A stretch of DNA of 64,000 bases from Steroidobacteraceae bacterium (GCA_025458905.1 JALORN010000003.1:51335-115334); one strand, 5' to 3'; shown: positions 9,402-17,730, counted from the first letter of the stretch. Numbers and translations are program-made. The notes: a model not told the origin generated them from the sequence alone.

Positions 9402-9434
9402 GCGGGCGCTGCGCGCCGCGCACCGCCGGCGCCA

Positions 9435-10364
9435 TCAGCGCGGGGCCTCCGCCGACGCCACCGCGGCCGGCGCGCCGCCGGCCTCGACCCGCGCCACCAG
9501 CGCGAGCACGCGCTGCGCCTTGTAGACGATCGGGTAGTCGATGAACTGCCCGTCGAGCTGGATCGAGGCCGACCCCTGGGCCTCGGCCTGCTCGAACGCC
9601 CGGATCACCGCGCGCGCGTGCTCGACCTCCGCCCGCGTCGGCGTGAACGTCTCGTTGCAGGGCAGCACCTGGTCCGGGTGGATGCACAGCTTGCCCGCGA
9701 AGCCCATGCGCCGTCCGTTCTGCGCCGAGCGTCGGAAGCGCTCGATGTCCCGCACCTGGATCACGACCGTGTCGACCGGCGGCTCGATGCCCGCGACGCG
9801 CGAAGCGTGGGCGAGCTTGGCGCGCGCGTACGCGAGTTCGTGCTCCTCGGCGGTCCACTCGAGGTCTAGGTCGTTGGTGTAGTCGCCGCCGCCGAACGCG
9901 AGCCGCCGGACGCGCGGTCCCGCCGCCGCGATCGAGGCACTCGCCTCGACGCCGCGCGCCGTCTCGACGATCGGCATCAGGTCGAGGGTGCCGGGCCTCA
10001 TCCCCGCCCGACGCTCGCACTCGCTGATGCGATCGCCGACCGCGCGCAGCTGCTCCCCCGACTCGGTCTTCGGCAGGACGATGCCGTCGAGCCACGGGCC
10101 GACCACCGCCTCGAGGTCGCCCATGCACCAGCGCGACTCGAGGGAGTTGACCCGCACGTAGCCGAGCGAGTGCCGCGGGGCCTTCATGGCGGCGGTCACC
10201 ACGGCACGCGTCGCCTCCTTCTCGGCCACGGCGACGGCGTCCTCGAGGTCGAGGATCACCACGTCGGCACCCGCAGCGAACACCTTCTCGACCTTGCGGG
10301 GATGGTTGCCCGGGGCGAACAGGAAACTGCGCAGCCCCGAGGGCTGGACTCGACGACTCTCCAC
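9435..10364 (-). CDS. CitE-like (HpcH/HpaI superfamily) CoA-ester lyase
   Basis: 309 aa TIM-barrel enzyme of the citrate lyase beta-like group, which cleaves or hydrolyses malyl-, citramalyl- or HMG-type CoA thioesters using Mg2+. GTG at 10364 follows a near-perfect GGAGGAA. Motifs: FLFAPGNHPRKVEKV, VVILDLEDAV (acidic metal ligand at 41), VRVN (Arg71), GIVLPKTE, PIVETARGV (Glu134) and AFGGGDYTNDL (Asp161). It lies 25 bp after the GntR gene on the same strand, so it is probably controlled by it. Next to a MaoC hydratase and CoA-transferases, a citramalyl-CoA or malyl-CoA lyase is the most likely role. Confidence 0.88.
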   Translation of the reverse strand: MESRRVQPSGLRSFLFAPGNHPRKVEKVFAAGADVVILDLEDAVAVAEKEATRAVVTAAMKAPRHSLGYVRVNSLESRWCMGDLEAVVGPWLDGIVLPKTESGEQLRAVGDRISECERRAGMRPGTLDLMPIVETARGVEASASIAAAGPRVRRLAFGGGDYTNDLDLEWTAEEHELAYARAKLAHASRVAGIEPPVDTVVIQVRDIERFRRSAQNGRRMGFAGKLCIHPDQVLPCNETFTPTRAEVEHARAVIRAFEQAEAQGSASIQLDGQFIDYPIVYKAQRVLALVARVEAGGAPAAVASAEAPR

Positions 10365-10389
10365 TCGATGTTCCTCCGTTGCGCGGCGT

Positions 10390-11166
10390 TCAACCAGCCG
10401 TCCAGCCCTCGCCGGAGCCCCAGCCACGCCGCAGTTCGAGAGAGTAAGTGAAACGACCGGCGGGATGCTCGGACACGGAGACCTCGAACACGCGCCGGTT
10501 GCGGCCCGTGTACCGGCGTACCACGCTGAGCGAAGGCGTGCCGGGTTCGACACCGAGCGGCCCTGCACGATCCTCGCCGATCAGGCCGGCGAACAGATCG
10601 ACGTTGACCGTCGCCACGCGCTCGTCGAAGCGTTGCTCGATCAGCTCGTAGATCGGCGGGGCCCGCCGGCCGACGGCATCGACGATGCCGGCGTACTCCG
10701 GGAGCACGTAGATGTCGGACCAGCAGATCGCCGCGCCGTTGGCCTTCAGCCGCCGGATGCTGCGGATGCGGAACCAGCGCGTACCGGTGGTGCAGCCGAG
10801 CAGGCGCGCGGTCGCGCGGTTGGCGACGACCTCGCCCGACGACAGCAGCGCCAGCCGGCTGTCGGGGGGGTACTGCATCAGCTGCTCCGGGGAGCGCACC
10901 CGATGCACGTAGGACTCGGTCGACTCCCGCGCCGTGACCACGGTGCCCACGCCCTGCTGGCGGGCGATCAGGCCGAGCTCCTCGAGCATGCGCAGCGCCT
11001 CGCGGACGGTGTGGCGGCTGACGCCGAAGGCCTCGCCGAGCTCGAGCTCGCCCGGCAACGTCTGGCCGATGCGCAGGCGACCGGCGCGGATCTCGCCGAT
11101 CAGCTCGTCGGCGAGCTGCCGGTAGCGCGGCGGCTGCGCAGGGCGTGACTCGCGCTCTTTCCTCAT
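10390..11166 (-). CDS. GntR-family regulator, HutC-type (UTRA domain)
   Basis: 258 aa repressor-type protein. A winged helix-turn-helix at about residues 14-78 (YRQLADELIGEIRAGRLRIG, then FGVSRHTVREALRMLEELGL) is followed by a UTRA ligand-binding domain (about 95-245). I chose ATG 11166 (MRKERES) with GAGGAAG upstream. A longer reading from 11229 would start upstream of the predicted promoter and inside the operator palindrome. It is divergent from the MaoC/acyl-CoA dehydrogenase/CoA-transferase operon and upstream of the CitE-like gene, so it probably senses a pathway intermediate and controls both sides. Confidence 0.92.
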   Translation of the reverse strand: MRKERESRPAQPPRYRQLADELIGEIRAGRLRIGQTLPGELELGEAFGVSRHTVREALRMLEELGLIARQQGVGTVVTARESTESYVHRVRSPEQLMQYPPDSRLALLSSGEVVANRATARLLGCTTGTRWFRIRSIRRLKANGAAICWSDIYVLPEYAGIVDAVGRRAPPIYELIEQRFDERVATVNVDLFAGLIGEDRAGPLGVEPGTPSLSVVRRYTGRNRRVFEVSVSEHPAGRFTYSLELRRGWGSGEGWTAG

Positions 11167-11188
11167 GACCGTCCGGGACTTCCTCGCG

Positions 11189-11217
11189 TTGACACCCGCT
11201 TCCCGGAAACCTAGCAT
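11189..11217 (+). promoter_or_regulatory. Sigma-70 promoter for the MaoC operon
   Basis: A perfect -35 hexamer TTGACA (11189-11194), a 17-bp spacer and TAGCAT (11212-11217) as -10. The predicted start of transcription near 11224 falls inside the operator palindrome, as expected for repression by the divergent GntR protein. Confidence 0.7.
11208..11216 (-). promoter_or_regulatory. Extended -10 promoter for the GntR-CitE unit
   Basis: On the minus strand this reads TGCTAGGTT (TGn-TAGGTT). It gives a leader of about 35 nt that holds the GAGGAAG before ATG 11166, which supports the short GntR start. It overlaps the -10 of the divergent promoter. Confidence 0.5.
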
Positions 11218-11218
11218 T

Positions 11219-11228
11219 TGTCCGGACA
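11219..11228. promoter_or_regulatory. Candidate GntR operator
   Basis: TGTCCGGACA is a perfect 10-bp palindrome and fits the GT-N4-AC core seen in many GntR-family operators. It lies between the two divergent -10 elements' outer edges, over the +1 of the MaoC operon and just upstream of the GntR -10. Confidence 0.6.
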
Positions 11229-11249
11229 TTTGACCATCTCGGAGCCCGC

Positions 11250-11783
11250 ATGAGCCAGAGCGCCGTCCAGGTCGGCCCGCAGCGCTACAGGGAGTCTTTC
11301 GGCCGCCACTACGAGGACTTCGTCGTCGGCGACGTCTACGAGCACCGTCCGGGGCGCACCGTCACCCAGAACGACAACATCTGGTTCACGCTGCTGACGA
11401 TGAACACCCATCCGCTGCACTTCGACGAGGAGTACGGCAAGGCATCGGAGTTCGGTCGCTGCATCGTCGCCTCCCCGCTGACCGTGGCGATCGTCGTCGG
11501 GATGAGCGTCACCGACGTCAGCCAGAAGGCGATCGCCAACCTCGGCTGGAAGGACATCCGCATGCCCGCACCGGTGTTCCCGGGCGACACGCTCTACGCG
11601 GAATCCGAGGTGCTCGACAAGCGCGACTCGGCCTCCCGGCCCACCGCGGGCATCGTCACGGTGCGCACCATCGGGCGCAACCAGCATGGCACCGAGGTGT
11701 GCCGCTTCGAGCGGACGATCCTGGTCGCGCGCCGCGGCCACTCGGTCGACGACAAGCTGGCGCAGCAGAAGGCGCCGGCATGA
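11250..11783 (+). CDS. MaoC-like hotdog-fold enoyl-CoA hydratase
   Basis: 177 aa, single hotdog domain; adds water to or removes it from a short-chain enoyl-CoA. ATG 11250 has GGAG upstream. The hydratase motif is visible as TVTQNDNIWFTLLTMNTHPLHFDEEY (about residues 37-62), carrying the Asn/Asp and His expected in the active site. Stop and the next start overlap as ATGA (11780-11783), so it is translationally coupled to the acyl-CoA dehydrogenase. Relatives act on mesaconyl-CoA, itaconyl-CoA or methylmalyl-CoA; in this setting a C4-C5 dicarboxylyl-CoA is likely, by inference. Confidence 0.88.
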   Translation: MSQSAVQVGPQRYRESFGRHYEDFVVGDVYEHRPGRTVTQNDNIWFTLLTMNTHPLHFDEEYGKASEFGRCIVASPLTVAIVVGMSVTDVSQKAIANLGWKDIRMPAPVFPGDTLYAESEVLDKRDSASRPTAGIVTVRTIGRNQHGTEVCRFERTILVARRGHSVDDKLAQQKAPA

Positions 11784-12952
11784 GCGCGCCCGCACCCGGC
11801 ACCGGCCCCTCGGCAGACGAGGAGCGCGAGATCCTCGAGGCGATCGAGCGTTGGGCCGAGCGCGAGCTGCGCCCGGTCGCGAGGCGGTTCGACCACGCCG
11901 ACGAGTACCCGCAGGAGATCGTCGAGCAGATGAAGGAGCTCGGGCTCTTCGGCGCGACGATCCACGTCGAGCACGGTGGCCTCGGCCTCTCGGCCTCCAC
12001 CTACGCCCGCCTCGTGATGGCGATCTCGTCGGTGTGGATGGCACCCGTCGGCATCTTCAACAGCCACCTGATCATGGCCGCCTGCGTGCAGCGCCACGGC
12101 ACCGAGGCCCAGAAGCGGCAGTGGTTGCCGCGCTTCGCGAGCGGCGAGCTGCGCGGCGGCATCGGGCTGACGGAGCCGAACGCCGGCACCGACCTGCAGA
12201 GCATCCGCACCGTGGCCCGCCGCGATGGCGCGCACTACGTGGTCAACGGCACCAAGACCTGGATCACCAACGGTGTCCATGGCAGCTGCTTCGGCGTGCT
12301 GGTCAAGACCGACCCGGAGGCACAGCCGCGACACCGCGGCATGAGCATGCTGGTGTGCGAGAAGGGCGAGGGCTTCCGCGCCGCGAAGAAGATCCGCAAG
12401 CTCGGCTACAAGTCGATCGACAGTGCCGAGCTGGTGTTCGAGGACTACCGCTGCCCGGTCGAGAACCTGGTCGGCGGCGTGGAGGGCCACGGCTTCAAGC
12501 ACGCAGTCGGAGGCCTCGAGCTCGGGCGCATCAACGTCGCCGCACGCGGCGCCGGCATCGCGTCGGCCGCGCTGCGCGACGCGCTGCGCTACGCGCAGGA
12601 GCGCCAGACCTTCGGCAAGCCGATCGCGCAGCACCAGGCGATCCAGCTCAAGCTCGCCGACATGGCGACCCGCCTCGAGGCGTCCAAGCTGCTGATCGAG
12701 CAGGCGGCGCGCAAGTACGACACCGGCGAGCGCTGCGACCTCGAGGCCGGCATGGCCAAGCTGTTCGCCTCGGAGGCGGGGGTCGAGAACAGCCTCGAGG
12801 CGATGCGCATCATGGGTGGCTACAGTTACTCGACGGATTTCGACGTCGAGCGCTACTACCGCGATGCCCCGCTGATGTGCATCGGCGAGGGCACGAACGA
12901 GATGCAGCGCGTCATCATCGCGCGGCAGCTGGTCGAGCGTAATCCGATCTGA
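11780..12952 (+). CDS. Acyl-CoA dehydrogenase
   Basis: FAD-dependent alpha,beta-desaturation of an acyl-CoA (390 aa, normal length). The start ATG 11780 overlaps the MaoC stop. Landmarks: GGIGLTEPNAGTDLQSIRT and WITNGVHG (flavin site), RQTFGKPIAQHQAIQLKLADM, IMGGYSYSTDFDVERYYRDA, and catalytic Glu370 in CIGEGTNEMQR. The substrate loop does not tell me chain length. Within this operon it may oxidise a branched or dicarboxylic acyl-CoA such as methylsuccinyl- or glutaryl-CoA, which is inference only. Sixteen bp separate it from the next CoA-transferase. Confidence 0.93.
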   Translation: MSAPAPGTGPSADEEREILEAIERWAERELRPVARRFDHADEYPQEIVEQMKELGLFGATIHVEHGGLGLSASTYARLVMAISSVWMAPVGIFNSHLIMAACVQRHGTEAQKRQWLPRFASGELRGGIGLTEPNAGTDLQSIRTVARRDGAHYVVNGTKTWITNGVHGSCFGVLVKTDPEAQPRHRGMSMLVCEKGEGFRAAKKIRKLGYKSIDSAELVFEDYRCPVENLVGGVEGHGFKHAVGGLELGRINVAARGAGIASAALRDALRYAQERQTFGKPIAQHQAIQLKLADMATRLEASKLLIEQAARKYDTGERCDLEAGMAKLFASEAGVENSLEAMRIMGGYSYSTDFDVERYYRDAPLMCIGEGTNEMQRVIIARQLVERNPI

Positions 12953-12968
12953 GGGGAACGGGCCGGCG

Positions 12969-14168
12969 ATGAACGACCTGCTGCTGCCGCTGCGCGGCCT
13001 GCGCATCCTGACGTTCGAGAACTTCGGCGCCGGGCCGTTCGGCTCGATGTACCTCGCCGACCTGGGCGCGGAGGTCGTCAAGGTCGAGAACCGCGACCAG
13101 GGCGGGGACGCCACCCGCGGCATGGGCCCGTTCTTCCTCGGGGAGCACGACAGCCATTTCTTCCAGACCTTCAACCTCAACAAGCGCAGCATCACGCTCA
13201 ACCTGAAGACCACTGAGGGCCTCGACCTGTTCCGCCGGCTCGCGGCGACCAGCGACGCCGTGCTGAACAACCTGCGCGGCGACCAGCCCGACAAGCTCGG
13301 GCTCACGTATGCCGCGCTCGCGCCCTGCAACCCGCGCATCGTCTGTGCCCACCTCTCGGCATACGGCCGCGACAACGAGCGCCGTGCCTGGCCCGGCTAC
13401 GATTACCTGATGCAGGCCGAGGCCGGTTACCTGCACCTCACCGGCGAGCCGGGCACGCCACCTTCGCGGATGGGCCTGTCGATCGTCGACTTCATGACCG
13501 GCATCACCACGGCGCTGGCGCTGGTCTCGGCCATCTGGGGCGCGCAGCGCGCGGGCCACGGCCGCGACGTCGACGTCAGCCTGTTCGACGTCGCGCTGCA
13601 CCAGCTCTCCTACCCCGGCACCTGGTTCCTCAACGAGCGCCATCCGACCGAGCGCATGCCGCGCAGCTCGCACCCCTCGGCGGTGCCCGTGCAGCTGACG
13701 CGCACCCGCGACGGCTGGATCTTCCTGATGTGCATGACGCAGAAGTTCTGGCAGGAGCTGGTGCGCATCACGGCAGCACCCGAGCTCGCCGCCGACCCGC
13801 GCTTCGCGAGCCCCGAGCTGCGCCGCCGGCACCGCGACGAGCTCACCCCGGTGCTCGACGCGGTGTTCCAGCGCGACACCACCGCGCAGTGGCTCGAGCG
13901 GCTGCAGGGCTCGCTGCCCGCGGCGCCGGTCCACGACATGCCGCAGGCGCTCGACAGCGATTTCCCGAACCGTACCGGCATGATCCGCAACGTCCCGCAC
14001 CCGGTGCGTCCGGACTTCCGCTCGTTCGCCAACCCCATCAAGCTCGACGGCGCGCGCCTGCCGAGCAGGCCGGGCCCGGCGCTCGGTGGCGACACCGAGG
14101 CGTTGCTGCGCGAGATCGGCGTCGACCAATCGCAGTTCGCCGGCCTGCGTGCCCGCAACGTGATCTGA
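12969..14168 (+). CDS. Family III (CaiB/BaiF) CoA-transferase 2
   Basis: 399 aa, third gene of the MaoC operon. ATG 12969 follows AGGGGAACGGG. Start motif LRILTFENFGAGPFGSMYLADLGAEVVKVE, then LNKRSITLNLKT, DAVLNNLRGDQPDKLGL and AWPGYDYLMQAEAGYLHLTG, whose Asp is the expected catalytic nucleophile. It probably activates the acid consumed by the operon with succinyl-CoA or another acyl-CoA as donor. It is clearly different from the other two CoA-transferases, so this is not a recent tandem duplication. Confidence 0.92.
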   Translation: MNDLLLPLRGLRILTFENFGAGPFGSMYLADLGAEVVKVENRDQGGDATRGMGPFFLGEHDSHFFQTFNLNKRSITLNLKTTEGLDLFRRLAATSDAVLNNLRGDQPDKLGLTYAALAPCNPRIVCAHLSAYGRDNERRAWPGYDYLMQAEAGYLHLTGEPGTPPSRMGLSIVDFMTGITTALALVSAIWGAQRAGHGRDVDVSLFDVALHQLSYPGTWFLNERHPTERMPRSSHPSAVPVQLTRTRDGWIFLMCMTQKFWQELVRITAAPELAADPRFASPELRRRHRDELTPVLDAVFQRDTTAQWLERLQGSLPAAPVHDMPQALDSDFPNRTGMIRNVPHPVRPDFRSFANPIKLDGARLPSRPGPALGGDTEALLREIGVDQSQFAGLRARNVI

Positions 14169-14232
14169 AGCGCCTGGCAGTCACGCCCAGCCTGAGCCGC
14201 CGCCGGCACACCACCCTCCCGAGGCCTGCAAG

Positions 14233-15402
14233 ATGAAGCTCCAGGGCATCCGCGTCGTCGACCTGTCCATGTTCCTCCCCGGCCCCCACCTGACGATGAT
14301 GATGGCCGACCACGGTGCCGAGGTGATCAAGGTCGAGCCGCCCGGAGAAGGCGAGCCGAACCGGCACCTCGGCCCTCGGGAAGGCGACTTCTCGGTCTAT
14401 TTCCGCAACACGCACCGCGGCAAGCAGAGCCTCTGCCTGAACCTCAAGGCGGAGGCGGGCCGCGAGGCGCTGCTGCGGCTCTGCGAGACCGCAGACGTCT
14501 TCGTCGAGGCCTTCCGGCCGGGCGTGGTCGACCGACTCGGCGTCGGCTACCGCGCGGTCGTCGCACGCAACCCGCGCATCGTCTACTGCTCCATCGCAGC
14601 CTTCGGCCAGTCGGGCCCCTACCGCGACGTCCCTGCGCACGACCTCGCCACCGAGGCGCTCGCGGGGGTCGTGAGCCTGAACCTCGGCAACGACGGCGAG
14701 CCGGCCATGCCGCACGTGCCGGCGGCCGACATGGCGGCATCCCTGCTGGCCTTCGGCGGAATCATGATGGCGCTCTACCGGCGCGAGCGCACCGGGCGCG
14801 GCGACTACCTCGACGTGGCGATGCACGACTCGATCCTCGCCTGGACGCCGAACGTGGTCGGCGAGGTCTTCACGAACAAGCGCGCCCCGGTGGTCAAGCA
14901 CGAGCGCACCTTCGGCGGCAGCGCGATGTACAACATCTACCGCACGCGCGACGGGCGGCACGTCGTCCTCGGCGCCCAGGAGATCAAGTTCGCGCGCAAC
15001 CTGCTCCAGGCGCTCGGGCGCCCGGACTTCCTGCCGCTTTGCGAGCGCGGCCCGGGCCCGCACCAGCAGCCGATGATCGACTTCCTGCGCGCGACCTTCG
15101 CGCAGAAGACGCGCGCCGAGTGGGTCGAGTGGTTCCGCGGGCGGGACATCAGCTTCGCGCCGGTCAACGACCTGCGCGAGGCGTTCGACGACCCACATGC
15201 CCGGGCCCGGGGCATGCGCCTCGTCGACGAGGCGGGCCGCGAGCACATCGGCGTGCCGATCCGCTTCAGCGACGAGCCGGGCCACCCGAAGTTCTCGTTG
15301 CCGCGGCTCGGCGCCGACAACGGGCGCATCCTGGCGCAACTGGGCTACTCGGATGCCGAGGTGGCGCGGATGGCGGCGGAGGGTGCGATCGCCTCCGGTT
15401 GA
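14233..15402 (+). CDS. Family III (CaiB/BaiF) CoA-transferase 3
   Basis: 389 aa, last gene of the MaoC operon, 64 bp after the previous stop. ATG 14233 (MKLQGIRVVDLSMFLPGPHL). Landmarks are MADHGAEVIKVEPPGEGEPN, TADVFVEAFRPGVVDRLGVGY, GQSGPYRDVPAHDLATEALAG with the catalytic Asp, and the end motif RLGADNGRILAQLGYSDAEV. Its last 58 bp overlap the end of the convergent dehydrogenase gene. Together with transferase 2 it may form a two-subunit or two-substrate set. Confidence 0.92.
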   Translation: MKLQGIRVVDLSMFLPGPHLTMMMADHGAEVIKVEPPGEGEPNRHLGPREGDFSVYFRNTHRGKQSLCLNLKAEAGREALLRLCETADVFVEAFRPGVVDRLGVGYRAVVARNPRIVYCSIAAFGQSGPYRDVPAHDLATEALAGVVSLNLGNDGEPAMPHVPAADMAASLLAFGGIMMALYRRERTGRGDYLDVAMHDSILAWTPNVVGEVFTNKRAPVVKHERTFGGSAMYNIYRTRDGRHVVLGAQEIKFARNLLQALGRPDFLPLCERGPGPHQQPMIDFLRATFAQKTRAEWVEWFRGRDISFAPVNDLREAFDDPHARARGMRLVDEAGREHIGVPIRFSDEPGHPKFSLPRLGADNGRILAQLGYSDAEVARMAAEGAIASG

Positions 15403-16706
15403 GACCCATCGTCCGTGCCTTCCGCCGCGACGATGATCCGCGCCGAGCGCTGGTAGGTCCAGTACGACCAGGCCCAGTCGATCAGCACGACGAGGCGGTT
15501 GCGGAAGCCGATCAGGAACACGATGTGGGCAGCCAGCCAGAACCACCAGGCCGGCCAGCCCCAGAGTTTCCAGCGACCGAACTCCACCACCGCCGAGCGT
15601 CGCCCGATGGTCGCGAGCGCGCCCTGGTCGCGGTAGCGGAACGGCGGCACCGCGCGGCCGGCACGACGCGCGCGGATCGCCCGCGCCACGTGCCGTCCCA
15701 TCTGCTTGGCCGCCGGCGCCACGCCCGGGACCGCACGACCGTCCTGCACCGATGCCGCCAGGTCGCCGGCGACGAAGATCTCCGGATGTCCCGGTATCGT
15801 CAGGTCCGGACCGACCAGCACCCGCCCCGCGCGGTCGAGCGGCACGCCGAGGTCCGCGCCGAGCGGTGAGGCCGCGACACCCGCGGCCCAGAGCACGGTC
15901 CTGCTGGGGATGCTGCGCCCACCCGCCTCGACCACGCCCGGCGCGACCCGGGTGACCGCCGTGCCGGTGCAGACCGTGACGCCGAGCTGCAAGAGGGCCT
16001 GGCGGGCGCGCTCCGACTGTTCCGGACTGAAGGCGGGGAGCACGCGCGGCCCGGCCTCGAGCAGCAGCACACAGGCGCGGGCTGGATCGATCCGGCGGAA
16101 CTCGCCGCGCAGCGTGTGCCGCGCGATCTCGGCGAGCGTGCCGGCGAGCTCGACGCCCGTCGGGCCGCCGCCGACGACGACGAAGTTCAGCAGGGCATCG
16201 CGCAGCGCCGGGTCGCGCGACGCCTCGGCGCGCTCGAACGCCGACAGCACCCGCGCGCGGATCCGCAGGGCGTCGTCCAGCGTCTTGAGCCCGGGCGCGA
16301 CCTCGCGCCAGTCGTCGTGCCCGAAGTACGAGTGGGTCGCGCCCGCCGCCAGCACCAGCTGGTCGTAGGGCAAGGGCCGGCCGTCGACCCGCACCTCGCG
16401 CCGGGCGACGTCGATGCGCTCGACCTCGCCCAGCAGCATCGTCGCATTGGCCTGCCGGCGCAGGATGTAGCGCAGTGGCGCGGCAACCGAGGGTGCAGCC
16501 AGACCGGCCGTCGCGACCTGGTAGAGCAGCGGCTGGAACAGGTGGTGGTTCCGCCGGTCGACGAGGGTCACCTGTACCGGCGCGTCGCGCAGCCCGCGCG
16601 CCGCCCAGAGCCCGGCGAAGCCGCCGCCGACGATCACGACGTGGTGGATCGGCGCTGCCGGGTCGGCGCCGCCGGCCATGGCGCCCCGCGGGGTCTGCTG
16701 TCGCAT
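15345..16706 (-). CDS. Type II NADH dehydrogenase-like flavoprotein
   Basis: Oxidises NAD(P)H and reduces quinone without pumping protons (453 aa). ATG 16706 follows AGAGG. FAD-binding HHVVIVGGGFAGLWAARGL (22-40), NAD-binding NFVVVGGGPTGVELAGTLAE (about 171-190) and EIFVAGDLAASVQ are typical. A hydrophobic C-terminal patch (WWFWLAAHIVFLIGFRNRL) should attach it to the inner membrane. A 30-residue tail after that patch is encoded across the overlap with the convergent CoA-transferase gene and may be poorly conserved. It probably reoxidises NADH made by the nearby catabolic genes. Confidence 0.9.
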   Translation of the reverse strand: MRQQTPRGAMAGGADPAAPIHHVVIVGGGFAGLWAARGLRDAPVQVTLVDRRNHHLFQPLLYQVATAGLAAPSVAAPLRYILRRQANATMLLGEVERIDVARREVRVDGRPLPYDQLVLAAGATHSYFGHDDWREVAPGLKTLDDALRIRARVLSAFERAEASRDPALRDALLNFVVVGGGPTGVELAGTLAEIARHTLRGEFRRIDPARACVLLLEAGPRVLPAFSPEQSERARQALLQLGVTVCTGTAVTRVAPGVVEAGGRSIPSRTVLWAAGVAASPLGADLGVPLDRAGRVLVGPDLTIPGHPEIFVAGDLAASVQDGRAVPGVAPAAKQMGRHVARAIRARRAGRAVPPFRYRDQGALATIGRRSAVVEFGRWKLWGWPAWWFWLAAHIVFLIGFRNRLVVLIDWAWSYWTYQRSARIIVAAEGTDDGSQPEAIAPSAAIRATSASE

Positions 16707-16851
16707 GGATCTGCCTCTTGCGTCGCCGCAGACCCATCTTGCCAGCCCGCCGCGGCGGCGGTGGCCGCCCGGGCATCGCAGCGCGCGCCGGCCCACACTG
16801 CTGGCAGGGCGGTGGCCCGGCGCGGCGTTCGCGCCGGGCCGCCGGGGCTGC

Positions 16852-16857
16852 GATAAT
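16852..16857 (+). promoter_or_regulatory. -10 element of a likely leaderless transcript (NYN gene)
   Basis: GATAAT lies 7 nt before ATG 16865 with no Shine-Dalgarno between, so transcription would begin at or next to the start codon. It overlaps an earlier in-frame ATG at 16856, arguing that the later ATG is used. Confidence 0.4.
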
Positions 16858-16864
16858 GCCACCG

Positions 16865-17695
16865 ATGAATTCGCCCGACACCGCCAACCTCGCCCTCTTC
16901 TGCGACTTCGAGAACGTCGCGCTCGGCGTGCGCGATGCACGCTTCGCACAGTTCGACATCAGCAAGGTGCTCGAGCGCCTCCTGGTCAAGGGCAGCATCG
17001 TCGTCAAGAAGGCGTACTGCGACTGGGAGCGCTACAAGGAATTCAAGGCGGGGATGCACCAGGCCTCGTTCGAGCTGATCGAGATCCCTCACGTGCGCCA
17101 GTCGGGCAAGAACTCCGCCGACATCCGCATGGTCGTCGACGCACTCGACCTCTGCTACACCAAGTCACACGTCGACACCTTCGTGATCATCAGCGGCGAC
17201 TCGGACTTCTCGCCGCTGGTCAGCAAGCTGCGCGAGAACAACAAGACGGTGATCGGCGTCGGGGTCAAGAACTCCACCTCCGACCTGCTGATCGCCAATT
17301 GCGACGAGTTCATCTACTACGACGACCTGGTACGCGAGCAGAAGGCTCGCGCGCCGCGCCGGCGCGCCGAGTCGCGGTCCGGCGCGGCCGAAGTCGCCGC
17401 GCGCGGCCAGGCTGCCCGCGGGCGGGCACCGGCGCCCGAGGACCGCGCGCAGGAGGCGATCGACCAGGTGCGCGAGACGTATGACGCACTGGTGGCCGAG
17501 CGCGGGGCCGAGGAGAAGATCTGGGGCTCGATGCTCAAGCAGGCGCTGAAGCGCCGCAAGCCGGGCTTCAACGAGGGATACTACGGCTTCGGCTCGTTCA
17601 ACAAGCTCCTGGAGGAGGCGCAGTCCCGCCAGCAGCTGACGCTCGAGCGCGACGAGAAATCCGGCGGCTACATCGTCCGCGCCAGCTCCGACTGA
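16865..17695 (+). CDS. NYN-domain (PIN-like) nuclease with C-terminal LOTUS/OST-HTH domain
   Basis: 276 aa. The N-terminal NYN domain (about 1-150) has the acidic residues of a PIN-like metal nuclease: ALFCDFENVALG, NSADIRMVVDALDLCY and FVIISGDSDFSPLVSKL. An Arg/Ala-rich linker (about 155-195) joins it to a LOTUS-type winged helix (about 205-272: KIWGSMLKQALKRRKPGFNE, YYGFGSFNKLLEEA), which in relatives binds RNA. The likely role is RNA cleavage or RNA surveillance; the target is unknown. ATG 16865 is chosen over 16856 because the latter lies in the predicted -10. Confidence 0.87.
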   Translation: MNSPDTANLALFCDFENVALGVRDARFAQFDISKVLERLLVKGSIVVKKAYCDWERYKEFKAGMHQASFELIEIPHVRQSGKNSADIRMVVDALDLCYTKSHVDTFVIISGDSDFSPLVSKLRENNKTVIGVGVKNSTSDLLIANCDEFIYYDDLVREQKARAPRRRAESRSGAAEVAARGQAARGRAPAPEDRAQEAIDQVRETYDALVAERGAEEKIWGSMLKQALKRRKPGFNEGYYGFGSFNKLLEEAQSRQQLTLERDEKSGGYIVRASSD

Positions 17696-17730
17696 GACGA
17701 CCAGGCCGACCCCTACCGACGAGGCACCCG

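Noticed and set aside
11167..11229. Longer GntR start at ATG 11229
   Set aside because: It lies within the predicted operator and upstream of the extended -10 element, so it would not be on the transcript.
12969..15402. Recent tandem duplication of CoA-transferase genes
   Set aside because: The two proteins share only family landmarks and differ through most of their length, so an old paralogy or separate acquisition is more likely.
16707..16855. tRNA or small RNA between the dehydrogenase and NYN genes
   Set aside because: No cloverleaf, no CCA end or T-loop-like sequence; the 149 bp look like an ordinary divergent promoter region.
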